From Eubacterium sp. (GTDB lineage Bacteria > Bacillota > Clostridia > Lachnospirales > Lachnospiraceae), in contig JAFRHL010000054.1 of assembly GCA_017433295.1 (NCBI GenBank), positions 1-64,000 of the forward strand: a stretch of 64,000 nt of DNA, given 5' to 3'. Of this stretch, positions 1 through 7,089 are shown piece by piece; position 1 is the stretch's first letter; each line of letters starts with the position of its first letter. Both the position numbers and the translations under genes were made by a program. Under the pieces are notes generated by a model that did not search any database, was not told the origin of the DNA, and saw only the letters and a program-made list of their open reading frames with translations.

Positions 1-1
1 A

Positions 2-145
2 GGAATGAGCGGTTCTGATGTGATCGTGGCCATCAACAAGGATCCCGACGCACCCATCTTTGATATCGCAGACTACGGCGTAGTAGGAAACCTCTTTGAG
101 GTTATCCCGGTACTGGTAGACGAGATCAACAAAGCAAGAGCTTAA
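2..145 (+). CDS. etfA: Electron transfer flavoprotein alpha subunit, C-terminal end (partial)
   Basis: Only the last 47 codons are in the window, reading in frame from base 2 to a TAA at 143-145. The peptide contains the FAD-domain ending typical of EtfA ([11 protein letters not shown], then [15 protein letters not shown], then a helix ending VDEINKA). EtfA with EtfB forms the soluble flavoprotein that exchanges electrons with butyryl-CoA dehydrogenase; in clostridia the complex can bifurcate electrons to ferredoxin. The next gene encodes an acyl-CoA dehydrogenase, so the two are probably functionally linked. Confidence 0.93.
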   Translation, partial: GMSGSDVIVAINKDPDAPIFDIADYGVVGNLFEVIPVLVDEINKARA

Positions 146-166
146 ATCATAACAATGTGAGCTTCG

Positions 167-198
167 CAGCAGCCGGAGCCTTGTTTTTCCGGCTGCTG
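167..198 (+). terminator. Hairpin between etfA and bcd
   Basis: A perfect 11-bp stem (CAGCAGCCGGA, 167-177, with its complement 188-198) closes a T-rich loop. There is no T-run after the stem, so it may be a weak terminator or a 3'-end stabiliser for the etf transcript rather than a full stop. Confidence 0.55.
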
Positions 199-276
199 TC
201 TGATATACTGTAACATATTAACACGATATTTCAGCCGGTTTTACCGGCAGACAGATTTATCGGGAAAGGGGTTTTT

Positions 277-1425
277 ATGAATTTTAAGTTTAACGAAGAA
301 GAGCAGGAAATCCTCGACATGCTCGAAGATTTTTGTGAGAAAGAAGTAGGTCCGAAAGCAGCTGAGATCGACGAAACAGAGCGTTTCCCGGAAGAAACAT
401 GGCATGCGCTGGCTGACATGGGCATGATGGGTGTTTACTTCCCGGAAGAGTTTGGCGGAGCTGAATGCTCTTATGTAACATATATCGGTGTTTGTGAGAA
501 GCTGGCATGGCACTGCGCTACAACATCCGTTATGGTTTCAGCACATTCCTCCCTTTGCTCATGGCCCATTTTCTATTTCGGAACAGATGAGCAGAAGGCT
601 AAATATTTACCGGATCTTTGCTCCGGCGAAAAGCTCGGCGCTTTTGGTCTGACAGAACCGGGTGCAGGAACAGATGCTGCTATGCAGAAGACTGTTGCAG
701 AAGATAAGGGTGACTATTATCTCCTGAATGGTTCCAAGATCTTCATCACAAACGCAGGCTATGCAGATACTTTCGTAATTTTCGCCATGACCCAGAAAGA
801 GCTTGGCAATAAGGGTATCTCCGCTTTCATCCTTGAGAAGGGTATGGAAGGCTTCAGCATCGGAGCCCATGAGAAGAAGATGGGTATCCGCGGATCATCC
901 ACCTGTGAGCTTATTTTCGAAGACGTTAAGGTTCCGAAGGAAAACCTTCTCGGCGGCGAAAAGATGTACAACAAGGGCTTCAAGATTGCCATGATGACTC
1001 TTGACGGCGGACGTATCGGTATCGGCGCTCAGGCTCTTGGAATTGCCCAGAGAGCTATCGATGAGGCTGTTAAGTACACCAAGGAAAGAGTACAGTTCGG
1101 CAAACCGATCGCAAGATTCCAGAATACACAGTTCGAACTTGCTGAGATGCAGACAGAAGTTGACGCAGCTCGTCTTCTGGTTTACCGCGCAGCTCAGGCT
1201 AAGCAGGATGGCGATCCCTACAGCCACCTTGCAGCTATGGGTAAACTGGCAGCTTCCGAGGCAGCAAGTGATGTTGCAAGACGCGCACTGCAGTTAGCAG
1301 GCGGATATGGTTACACAAGAGAGTATCCGTTTGAGAGACTTATGCGTGATGCCAAGATCACAGAGATCTACGAAGGAACAAGTGAAGTTCAGAAGATGGT
1401 TATCTCCGGAAGTATGTTAAGATAA
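277..1425 (+). CDS. bcd: Acyl-CoA dehydrogenase, short-chain (butyryl-CoA dehydrogenase type)
   Basis: A 382-residue FAD-dependent acyl-CoA dehydrogenase of normal family length that should interconvert crotonyl-CoA and butyryl-CoA with EtfAB as electron partner in the cytoplasm. Seen: the N-terminal helical domain, the flavin/substrate segment FGLTEPGAGTDA near residue 125, the RVQFGKPI segment, GGYGYTREYPFERL, and the C-terminal IYEGTSEVQ in which Glu366 matches the catalytic base of short-chain family members. The start has an AGGGG-type ribosome site about 6 bases upstream. It lies 131 bp after etfA. In many clostridial butyrate clusters bcd precedes etfBA, so this may be a second bcd or a rearranged order. 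Substrate chain length is inferred only. Confidence 0.9.
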   Translation: MNFKFNEEEQEILDMLEDFCEKEVGPKAAEIDETERFPEETWHALADMGMMGVYFPEEFGGAECSYVTYIGVCEKLAWHCATTSVMVSAHSSLCSWPIFYFGTDEQKAKYLPDLCSGEKLGAFGLTEPGAGTDAAMQKTVAEDKGDYYLLNGSKIFITNAGYADTFVIFAMTQKELGNKGISAFILEKGMEGFSIGAHEKKMGIRGSSTCELIFEDVKVPKENLLGGEKMYNKGFKIAMMTLDGGRIGIGAQALGIAQRAIDEAVKYTKERVQFGKPIARFQNTQFELAEMQTEVDAARLLVYRAAQAKQDGDPYSHLAAMGKLAASEAASDVARRALQLAGGYGYTREYPFERLMRDAKITEIYEGTSEVQKMVISGSMLR

Positions 1426-1440
1426 TTCTGAGATGATATT

Positions 1441-1474
1441 GGAGACAGGGGACGGTTCTCTGTCTCCTTTTTTT
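1441..1474 (+). terminator. Rho-independent terminator of bcd formed by the repeat's left arm
   Basis: GGAGACAG (1441-1448) pairs with CTGTCTCC (1460-1467) and is followed by seven T residues. The left half of the palindromic repeat thus supplies a complete terminator 16 bases after the bcd stop codon. Confidence 0.7.
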
Positions 1475-1539
1475 GGAGAACTGAATGAGTCTGCAGAGAC
1501 AGGGGACGATTTGGAGACAGAGAACCGTCCCCTGTCTCT
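1441..1539. repeat. REP/MITE-like palindromic element
   Basis: A 27-base arm at 1441-1467 (GGAGACAGGGGACGG then TTCTCTGTCTCC) recurs in inverted orientation at 1513-1539 with a single mismatch at the last base. A third, partial direct copy (GAGACAGGGGACGAT) sits at 1496-1510. The whole element is about 99 bp and could fold as one long hairpin or as two small ones. Sequences with a GGGGACGGTTCTCTGTCTCC core are, from memory, dispersed in many bacterial genomes in the company of REP-associated Y1 transposases; no transposase is seen in this window. Confidence 0.75.
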
Positions 1540-1622
1540 CCTGCCTCCATCAAAATCAGGTACTTTTTACACACTCCTGCATATATTATTGGCAGAAAAT
1601 ATATGCGGGAGTATTTAGTTTG

Positions 1623-2627
1623 ATGAAAAAGAAAGTCCGTATGTTCTGTTCCCTGTTCATGTCACTGGTATTATTATCGGCAGTGACCGTCCTGTCCGGC
1701 TGCGAAAATAGCGGTGTCCGGTCAGGGCTTGAGAAGGTCCGGCTCAATGAAGTGGCCCATTCTATTTTTTACGCGCCTCAGTATGTGGCCATTGAGAAAG
1801 GTTATTTTAAAGAGGAGGGAATCGACCTGGAGCTTACTACAGGGTTTGGTGCCGACAAGACAACAACTGCCCTGATCAGTAATGAGGCAGATATCGGCTT
1901 TATGGGCCCGGAAGGGACGATCTACCTTTACAATGAAGGTTGTGAGGATTACGCGGTTAACTTTGCCCAGCTAACCCAGAGGGCGGGTAATTTTGTTGTC
2001 AGCCGGGAGAAAAAGGATGATTTCCAATGGGAGGATCTGAAGGGCAAAGAAATTATAGGAGGCAGACCCGGCGGAATGCCGGAGATGGTATTTGAATATG
2101 TTTTGAAAAAGCACAGCATTGACCCTTCAAAAGACGTGAAACTGGTGCAGAATATTGACTTTGCCAATACCTCAGGGGCCTTTGTAGGCGGGACAGGAGA
2201 TTATACAGTGGAATTCGAGCCTTCTGCCACCCTGATCGAAGAGCAGGGTGCCGGTTATGTGGTGGCATCCGTGGGTACTGAGAGCGGATATGTGCCCTAC
2301 ACAGCCTATTGTGCCACAAAGAGTTATTTAAAGGACCACAAGGATACACTACAGGCCTTTACCAGAGCCATAGAAAAAGGGCAGAAGTTCGTAAAAGAGC
2401 ACTCGGCAGCAGAGATCGCAGAGGTGATTGCCCCCCAGTTTAAAGATACGGACGTGAAAACCATTGAAAAGATTCTGAAAAGATATATGGAGCAGGATAC
2501 TTTTAAGGAAAATACTTACTTTGAAGAAGACAGCTTCAATCTGATTCAGGATATTCTGGAGCAGGCCGGAGAACTGGAGAAAAGAGTATCCTATGAGGAA
2601 CTGGTGACAACGGAGTTTTCGAAATAA
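1623..2627 (+). CDS. NitT/TauT (NMT1-type) ABC transporter substrate-binding lipoprotein
   Basis: The 334-residue protein starts with a lipoprotein signal (positively charged MKKK, hydrophobic core, lipobox LSGC), so it should be anchored outside the membrane. The mature part opens like NMT1/SsuA/TauA family binding proteins: VRLNEVAHSIFYAPQYVAIEKGYF, GIDLEL, TTALISNEADIGFMGPEG, then GRPGGMPE and later a second lobe. Such proteins bind nitrate, taurine, alkanesulfonates or thiamine-pyrimidine precursors; which one cannot be told. The reading frame is open back to 1485, but that part is translated from the palindromic repeat; the ATG at 1623 with GGGAG 10 bases upstream fits the signal peptide. 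No permease or ATPase gene is adjacent, so it is a solo binding protein here. Confidence 0.85.
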   Translation: MKKKVRMFCSLFMSLVLLSAVTVLSGCENSGVRSGLEKVRLNEVAHSIFYAPQYVAIEKGYFKEEGIDLELTTGFGADKTTTALISNEADIGFMGPEGTIYLYNEGCEDYAVNFAQLTQRAGNFVVSREKKDDFQWEDLKGKEIIGGRPGGMPEMVFEYVLKKHSIDPSKDVKLVQNIDFANTSGAFVGGTGDYTVEFEPSATLIEEQGAGYVVASVGTESGYVPYTAYCATKSYLKDHKDTLQAFTRAIEKGQKFVKEHSAAEIAEVIAPQFKDTDVKTIEKILKRYMEQDTFKENTYFEEDSFNLIQDILEQAGELEKRVSYEELVTTEFSK

Positions 2628-2631
2628 TGAA

Positions 2632-2656
2632 AACAGGGGCTGCAGCAGCCCCTGTT
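2632..2656. terminator. Bidirectional terminator between convergent genes
   Basis: A perfect 12-bp palindrome, AACAGGGGCTGC (2632-2643) and its complement (2645-2656), separates the binding-protein gene from convergent murI. The murI stop codon lies at the edge of the stem. Confidence 0.75.
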
Positions 2657-3437
2657 ATACATTGCTCCTAAACAGATATTCCATTAATTTCAGCTTGGAA
2701 GGATCGCCGGAGCTGTTTAGAAAAGTAACAGATCCTTTATGATCCTCAGACTGGTTGAGGCCCGCGGCACGTATCCTGCGGGCCAGCTCTCTGGCTGTTC
2801 CCAGGCTGCCGTCAAAGATCTCCACCCCGGGCCCGGCAACCTTTTGGATAGCCTTTTTTACAAAGGGATAATGGGTACATCCCAGGACGATCCCGGTAAG
2901 TTCTTCTGACAGCCAGGGATCCATAATGCTGTGCAGATAATTCTCCAGTTCTTCTCCTTCAAGCTTCCCTTCTTCTACAAATTCCATGAGACCGGGACAT
3001 GGAAGCGGGAAGATGGCAGCCTTCTGTTCATAAATATGTTCCAGATTAAGGAATTTCTCCTCAGCCAGGGTTCTGGGTGTCGCCATTACCAGGATCCGTG
3101 GATTATCACAGGAATTAACGGCCGGTTTGATTGCCGGCTCCACCCCCACAAGGGGCAGCTCGGGATACATTTCTCTCAGATCCCGGACTGCTGCGCTGGT
3201 GGCTGTGTTGCAGGCCACAGCTACCGCCTTGGCAGATTTCTTCTCCACAAAATAAGAGATATGATCTATGGTCAGCTTTCTTACCTCTTCTACCGGACGG
3301 ACACCATAGGGCGCATTGGCAGAATCCCCAAAATATATAAAATCCTCTTCGGGCATCAGCCGGACCATCTCCTTTAAAACACTGATGCCTCCCATACCGG
3401 AATCGAATACAGCAACAGGATTATCAATATAAGCCAT
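2655..3437 (-). CDS. murI: Glutamate racemase
   Basis: Converts L- to D-glutamate for peptidoglycan peptide synthesis, without a cofactor. The 260-residue protein shows the family's opening (VAVFDSGMGGISVL), the YFGDSANAPYG segment, and both catalytic cysteines: one in AVACNTATSAA and the other in GIVLGCTHYPF. The start at 3437 is preceded by a strong GGAGG seven bases upstream (on the minus strand); an in-frame ATG at 3500 would add 21 unlikely residues. It is transcribed divergently from the phosphodiesterase gene, with overlapping promoters between them. Confidence 0.95.
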   Translation of the reverse strand: MAYIDNPVAVFDSGMGGISVLKEMVRLMPEEDFIYFGDSANAPYGVRPVEEVRKLTIDHISYFVEKKSAKAVAVACNTATSAAVRDLREMYPELPLVGVEPAIKPAVNSCDNPRILVMATPRTLAEEKFLNLEHIYEQKAAIFPLPCPGLMEFVEEGKLEGEELENYLHSIMDPWLSEELTGIVLGCTHYPFVKKAIQKVAGPGVEIFDGSLGTARELARRIRAAGLNQSEDHKGSVTFLNSSGDPSKLKLMEYLFRSNV

Positions 3438-3471
3438 GTTTTCCTCCAAATATTTATAAATTTCATTATTT

Positions 3472-3507
3472 AGTATAGTTTCTTTTTCCGGTGAAATCAA
3501 GTATAAT
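3472..3507. promoter_or_regulatory. Overlapping divergent promoters, murI / phosphodiesterase
   Basis: On the minus strand TTGATT (3500-3495) and TATACT (3477-3472) are 17 bases apart and point to murI. On the plus strand TATAAT at 3502-3507 points to the phosphodiesterase gene with only a weak TTTCTT at -35. Confidence 0.6.
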
Positions 3508-3547
3508 AGGAGAAAGCTCTGTAAAAAGAATAAGGAAAGAGGAAATC

Positions 3548-4045
3548 ATGGGGAAGAAAATACTTGTGGTCAGTGACAATCATGGGAACAAAAAAAACCT
3601 TCTTACGGTTATAGAAGAGTGGAAAGATAAAATTGACGCCCTGGTGCATTGCGGGGACTCGGAATTTGATGTGGATTATCTGATGGGACTGGTGGATGTT
3701 CCGGTATACCTGGCCCGGGGAAACTGTGATTACAGATTTTCCGGGGATGCGGATGCAATCTTTGAATTCGAGGGACATGTATGCTATGTCACCCACGGAC
3801 ATTACTATGGCGCCAGCTGGGGAGATGAAGATTTGATTGTCCGGGCAGAGGAAATGGGAGCAGATATCCTGTTTTACGGGCATACACATATGCCTGCCTA
3901 TCATATTTATCAGGAAGAGAATGTTACTCTGCTGAATCCGGGCAGTGTGGCCAGACCCAGGCAGTATCCGCCGGAAGCAACATTTCTGGTGGTGGAGTTT
4001 TTTGAGGATGGAAAAGTGATACCGCAATTTTATACACTGACCTGA
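3548..4045 (+). CDS. YfcE/MJ0936-type metallophosphoesterase
   Basis: A 165-residue calcineurin-like phosphodiesterase with all metal-binding blocks in order: SDNHGN, HCGDSE, GNCD, THGHYYG, GHTHMP and NPGS. Enzymes of this size act on small phosphodiesters; the physiological substrate is unknown. The ATG at 3548 with GAGGAAA upstream is chosen over an in-frame ATG at 3491 that would precede the -10 element. It is probably the first gene of a run with the thioredoxin-fold protein, the PHP phosphatase and the YerC-like regulator. Confidence 0.9.
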   Translation: MGKKILVVSDNHGNKKNLLTVIEEWKDKIDALVHCGDSEFDVDYLMGLVDVPVYLARGNCDYRFSGDADAIFEFEGHVCYVTHGHYYGASWGDEDLIVRAEEMGADILFYGHTHMPAYHIYQEENVTLLNPGSVARPRQYPPEATFLVVEFFEDGKVIPQFYTLT

Positions 4046-4065
4046 TATTTTTTTTAATAATGCAC

Positions 4066-4096
4066 ATACTACTTCCATAATGGAGGTAGTATTTTT
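4066..4096 (+). terminator. Terminator-like hairpin that also holds the next gene's ribosome site
   Basis: ATACTACTTCCA (4066-4077) pairs with TGGAGGTAGTAT (4081-4092) around a 3-base loop, with one G-T pair, and five T residues run to 4096. The ATG of the next gene starts at 4097, and its GGAGGT (4082-4087) lies fully inside the stem. The structure could end transcription, block translation, or both. Confidence 0.65.
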
Positions 4097-4426
4097 ATGG
4101 AAGACAAGGTCGTTTTTAATGAAGAGGATATTTTTGATCATATTAAGACGATCAGGAACAATATCAGACTTGATATAGGAGTGAAAATGGACTGCCCGGG
4201 CTGCAATGAGCTTGCAGTAAGTGCCAGGCAGCTGGCGGCTTTAAGTCCCCGGATCACAGTTCACCTGCTGGATTTGGGCAATGTTTCCCGGCCATTGGGA
4301 CCGGAAGATTCTTATTACGGATTCCGGGTACCCTATGTCATGGTAAACAGGAGATATATTTTCTTCGGCAAGAGAACCCCAAGACAGCTTGTCTGGATGA
4401 TAGCCGAGGCGATGGGAAAGGAATAG
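4097..4426 (+). CDS. Thioredoxin-fold protein with CPGC motif
   Basis: A 109-residue cytoplasmic protein not assigned to a named family. It has an N-terminal helix, a beta strand ending at the redox-type motif CPGC (residues 34-37: VKMDCPGCNEL), and a VPYVMVN segment in the position of the cis-proline strand of thioredoxins, followed by a helix RQLVWMIAEAM. The layout resembles glutaredoxin/AhpF N-terminal modules. A thiol redox or metal-binding role is inferred. The ribosome site lies inside the preceding hairpin, so expression may be controlled by RNA folding. Confidence 0.7.
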   Translation: MEDKVVFNEEDIFDHIKTIRNNIRLDIGVKMDCPGCNELAVSARQLAALSPRITVHLLDLGNVSRPLGPEDSYYGFRVPYVMVNRRYIFFGKRTPRQLVWMIAEAMGKE

Positions 4427-4449
4427 ATGAAAAGGGGGAGGAAACTGTG

Positions 4450-5184
4450 ATGGAATATTTACTTGATGTGCATACCCACACCATTGCAAGCGGTCACGCC
4501 TACAATACGATCATGGAGATGGCAAAAGCCGGAAAGGACAGAGGACTGAAGCTTCTGGGAATCACAGAGCATGCCCCCCTGATGCCCGGTAGCTGCAGTA
4601 ATCTTTATTTTCATAATCTGAAGGTCGTCCCCAGAAAGATGTGCGGAATCGAGCTGATGTTTGGTGCAGAGCTGAATATCCTTGATTATGAGGGACACAT
4701 GGATCTGGACATTCACTCCATGCGGCTTCTGGACCTTAAGATCGCCAGTCTGCACAGTCTCTGCATCCGTCCGGGAACAAAGAAGGAAAATACAAAAGCC
4801 GTCCTGGGAGCCATCCGAGATCCTCTGGTGAATATTATCGGACATCCGGATGACGGCATTTATCCACTTGAATATGAGGCAATTGTGGAAGCCGCCAGGG
4901 ATACCGATACCCTTCTGGAAGTGAATAATAATTCCTTAAATCCCGCCGGGGCCCGCAAGCACACCAGGGAAAACATTATCACTATGCTGGAACTCTGTAA
5001 GGAATACAGACAGCCGGTGATCATGAACAGCGACGCCCATGTATTCTCTGATGTCGGCCGTCATGATTTTTCCGATACCGTGATCTGTGATGCAGATTTT
5101 CCTGAGGATCTGATCGTAAACCGGTCTGTGGAGGTTTTTAAAGAATACATAAACAGAAAAAAGGAAAGAGGAGAGATGAAATGA
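4450..5184 (+). CDS. PHP-domain phosphatase, YcdX type
   Basis: A 244-residue member of the polymerase-and-histidinol-phosphatase fold. Visible metal ligands are DVHTHT near the start, TEHAP, HSLCI, IGHPDDG, VNNNS and MNSDAHV. YcdX-like proteins bind three metal ions and hydrolyse small phosphoesters; the substrate is not known. ATG 4450 is preferred over the adjacent GTG at 4447 because GGGGGAGG lies 8 bases upstream. Its stop overlaps the next start (ATGA), so the two are translationally coupled. Confidence 0.88.
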   Translation: MEYLLDVHTHTIASGHAYNTIMEMAKAGKDRGLKLLGITEHAPLMPGSCSNLYFHNLKVVPRKMCGIELMFGAELNILDYEGHMDLDIHSMRLLDLKIASLHSLCIRPGTKKENTKAVLGAIRDPLVNIIGHPDDGIYPLEYEAIVEAARDTDTLLEVNNNSLNPAGARKHTRENIITMLELCKEYRQPVIMNSDAHVFSDVGRHDFSDTVICDADFPEDLIVNRSVEVFKEYINRKKERGEMK

Positions 5185-5477
5185 GTAAAAAACTACATAC
5201 AGAAGAGATGGACAGCCTTATGCGGGGGATACTCAGTCTTGTATCTGTAGAAGAATGCTATGCGTTTTTCGAAGACCTCTGCACAGCGGGAGAACTATTG
5301 TCCCTGGGCCAGAGGTTTGAAGTGGCGGCCATGCTGAAAAACGGTATGACCTATCATGATGTGGCCGAAGCCACAGGAGCTTCCACGGCCACCATCAGCA
5401 GGGTCAGCCGCTCCATTAATTACGGGAATGGCGGTTATGGTCTGGTGCTTGAAAGAATACAGAAAAAGAACAGCTGA
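5181..5477 (+). CDS. TrpR/YerC-family DNA-binding protein
   Basis: A 98-residue helical protein with the layout of YerC/YecD (TrpR superfamily): an N-terminal helical segment with LLSLGQRFEVAAML, then a helix-turn-helix AEATGASTATISRVSRSINYG. It probably represses an unknown target; in TrpR relatives a small co-repressor is bound between helices. It overlaps the PHP gene by 4 bases, which suggests a shared operon. The ligand cannot be inferred. Confidence 0.88.
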   Translation: MSKKLHTEEMDSLMRGILSLVSVEECYAFFEDLCTAGELLSLGQRFEVAAMLKNGMTYHDVAEATGASTATISRVSRSINYGNGGYGLVLERIQKKNS

Positions 5478-5495
5478 TCTTTAGCTGTTCTTTTT
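5463..5495. terminator. Bidirectional terminator
   Basis: AAAAAGAACAGCT (5463-5475) pairs with AGCTGTTCTTTTT (5483-5495). The A-tract and T-tract allow use on either strand, serving the YerC-like gene and the convergent DUF1836 gene. Confidence 0.8.
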
Positions 5496-6107
5496 CTTTT
5501 TGCCCTTTTCGTTTTTATGTGTATCCCGGTAGTTGTCGATGAGTCTCTCTATCAGCTGTTTACGTATATAAATGTCATAACACAGCTGGTAAATAAAGCT
5601 GAAATAATCCAGATACCGGTCCTCTTCTTCTGTCAGTTCAGAATCTTCAAAGGAGTTCTCCGTACACTCCAGAGTATTAAGAAGGTCTGATTCAATATCG
5701 GGAAATCTGTCAGAGCACATTCCGATGACCCGGTCATAAATATCTTTAAGACTGAGCCCTGTCTGCGGCTGCCCGTAAAAAAAAGAATCTGCCAGCGGCT
5801 CCAGCAGGGTCTGGATATCTGAGATGGAAAGCATATTCTTAAGGTGGTATATAAAGATCAGCATGTAAATATGCTCTTTTGAATACTTCTTTTTCACCGA
5901 TGGAGGGAGAAGACGGTTCTTGGTATAGTTGTTGATCATGGTTCTGGTCAGTATCTTATCATCGGGATATCTCCTGGCAGGATCCAGTCTGGTATCCATA
6001 AAGGTGGTGACCTGGTCCATATATAATTCAATATCAGGTATGTCCTCTGAGGGGATACTGACTGATGAGATCATGGACTCCAGCCAGTCTTTATCTTTCT
6101 TGTCCAA
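5481..6107 (-). CDS. DUF1836 family protein (TTG start)
   Basis: A 208-residue predicted cytoplasmic protein of the DUF1836 type common in Lachnospiraceae. The N-terminal half looks like a MerR-like winged-helix reading (PDDKILTRTMINNYTKNRLLPPSVKKKYSKEHI), which suggests DNA binding, then a helical region, an acidic loop and a basic lysine-rich tail. The frame is open to an ATG at 6176, but an ideal AGGAGG (6115-6120) sits 7 bases before a TTG at 6107, so the TTG is chosen. No target is known. Confidence 0.75.
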   Translation of the reverse strand: MDKKDKDWLESMISSVSIPSEDIPDIELYMDQVTTFMDTRLDPARRYPDDKILTRTMINNYTKNRLLPPSVKKKYSKEHIYMLIFIYHLKNMLSISDIQTLLEPLADSFFYGQPQTGLSLKDIYDRVIGMCSDRFPDIESDLLNTLECTENSFEDSELTEEEDRYLDYFSFIYQLCYDIYIRKQLIERLIDNYRDTHKNEKGKKKKNS

Positions 6108-6299
6108 GGAAATGCCTCCTGTCGCCACATAGAAATATAAGTCATGATTGCTCCCGCTGCTCCCGCAGCTTAACACAATCCTTCAGGTTATACGGTAAAT
6201 ACAGTTCTTGATATCTATAGTATATAGTTTTTGTTACCAGATAGCAAGCATAATTTTTTATCTGATGTAAAAATCAGTAAAGAAATGACGAGAAAGAGA

Positions 6300-6329
6300 G
6301 TGACAAGCAAAGCAGATACATGATATAAT
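6300..6329 (+). promoter_or_regulatory. Promoter of pspA
   Basis: GTGACA (6300-6305) and TATAAT (6324-6329) are separated by 18 bases, 43 bases before the pspA start. It looks like an ordinary sigma-A site; no envelope-stress operator is recognised. Confidence 0.6.
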
Positions 6330-6372
6330 GAACACAAAGAACATATGGTTTTTTCATAAAAGGAGGTAGCAT

Positions 6373-7056
6373 ATGGGTATTTTAAGACGCTTTAAGGATA
6401 TCATGTCATCGAATGTCAACGCCCTGCTTGATAAGGCAGAGGATCCTGTAAAGATGGTGGACCAGTACTTACGGGATCTCGAAAGCGATCTGGGCAAGGT
6501 AAAGGCAGAGACTGCTGCCGTCATGGCGGAGGAGACCCGGGCTAACCGAGAGCTTAAGGAAAATGAAGAAGAAATCGCCAAGATGGTATCTTATGCAGAG
6601 AAGGCTCTGATGGCAGGCAATGAGTCCGATGCTAAGGTATTCCTTAACAAAAAGGCCGTCCTGGAGGCAAAAAGAGCGAATCTTCAGCAGGCTGCAGAAG
6701 CAGCGACTACCAATGCGCAGCAGATGCGGCAGATGCATGATAAGCTGGAGAAAGATATTGTTCAGCTTCGAGAGAGAAAGCAGGCCATCAAGTCCAAGAT
6801 GGCAGTTGCCAAGACCCAGGAGAAGCTTAATAAGATAGGCTCTTCCTATGATACAGCCCAGAGCAAGCTTTCTGCTTTTGACCGTATGGAAGAGAAGGCC
6901 AACCGCATGATGGACGAAGCCAATGCCATGGCCCAGCTCAATACACCGAAGACTGACAGTGCAGAGTCACTGATGGATAAGTATGATGAAGCTCCTTCCG
7001 CAGACAGTGCCATTGATGATGAGCTGGCTGCCATGAAGGCCAAGCTCGGACTTTAA
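6373..7056 (+). CDS. pspA: PspA/IM30 family membrane-stress protein
   Basis: The 227-residue protein matches PspA/IM30/LiaH in length and organisation: an amphipathic N-terminal helix (MGILRRFKDIMSSNVNALLDKAEDP) that binds anionic lipid, then long heptad-rich coiled coil to about residue 190, and an acidic C-terminus ending DDELAAMKAKLG. PspA oligomers support the inner face of damaged membranes. GGAGG lies directly upstream. The following SPFH gene is 33 bp away and likely co-transcribed, as in Bacillus ydjFGHI where the SPFH partner recruits PspA. Confidence 0.92.
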   Translation: MGILRRFKDIMSSNVNALLDKAEDPVKMVDQYLRDLESDLGKVKAETAAVMAEETRANRELKENEEEIAKMVSYAEKALMAGNESDAKVFLNKKAVLEAKRANLQQAAEAATTNAQQMRQMHDKLEKDIVQLRERKQAIKSKMAVAKTQEKLNKIGSSYDTAQSKLSAFDRMEEKANRMMDEANAMAQLNTPKTDSAESLMDKYDEAPSADSAIDDELAAMKAKLGL

Positions 7057-7089
7057 CATAATATTAAGATAAGATTGAGAGGTGTGAAT

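Noticed and set aside
1485..1622. N-terminal extension of the NMT1-type lipoprotein
   Set aside because: It is translated from the palindromic repeat and would bury the lipoprotein signal; the ATG at 1623 has the ribosome site.
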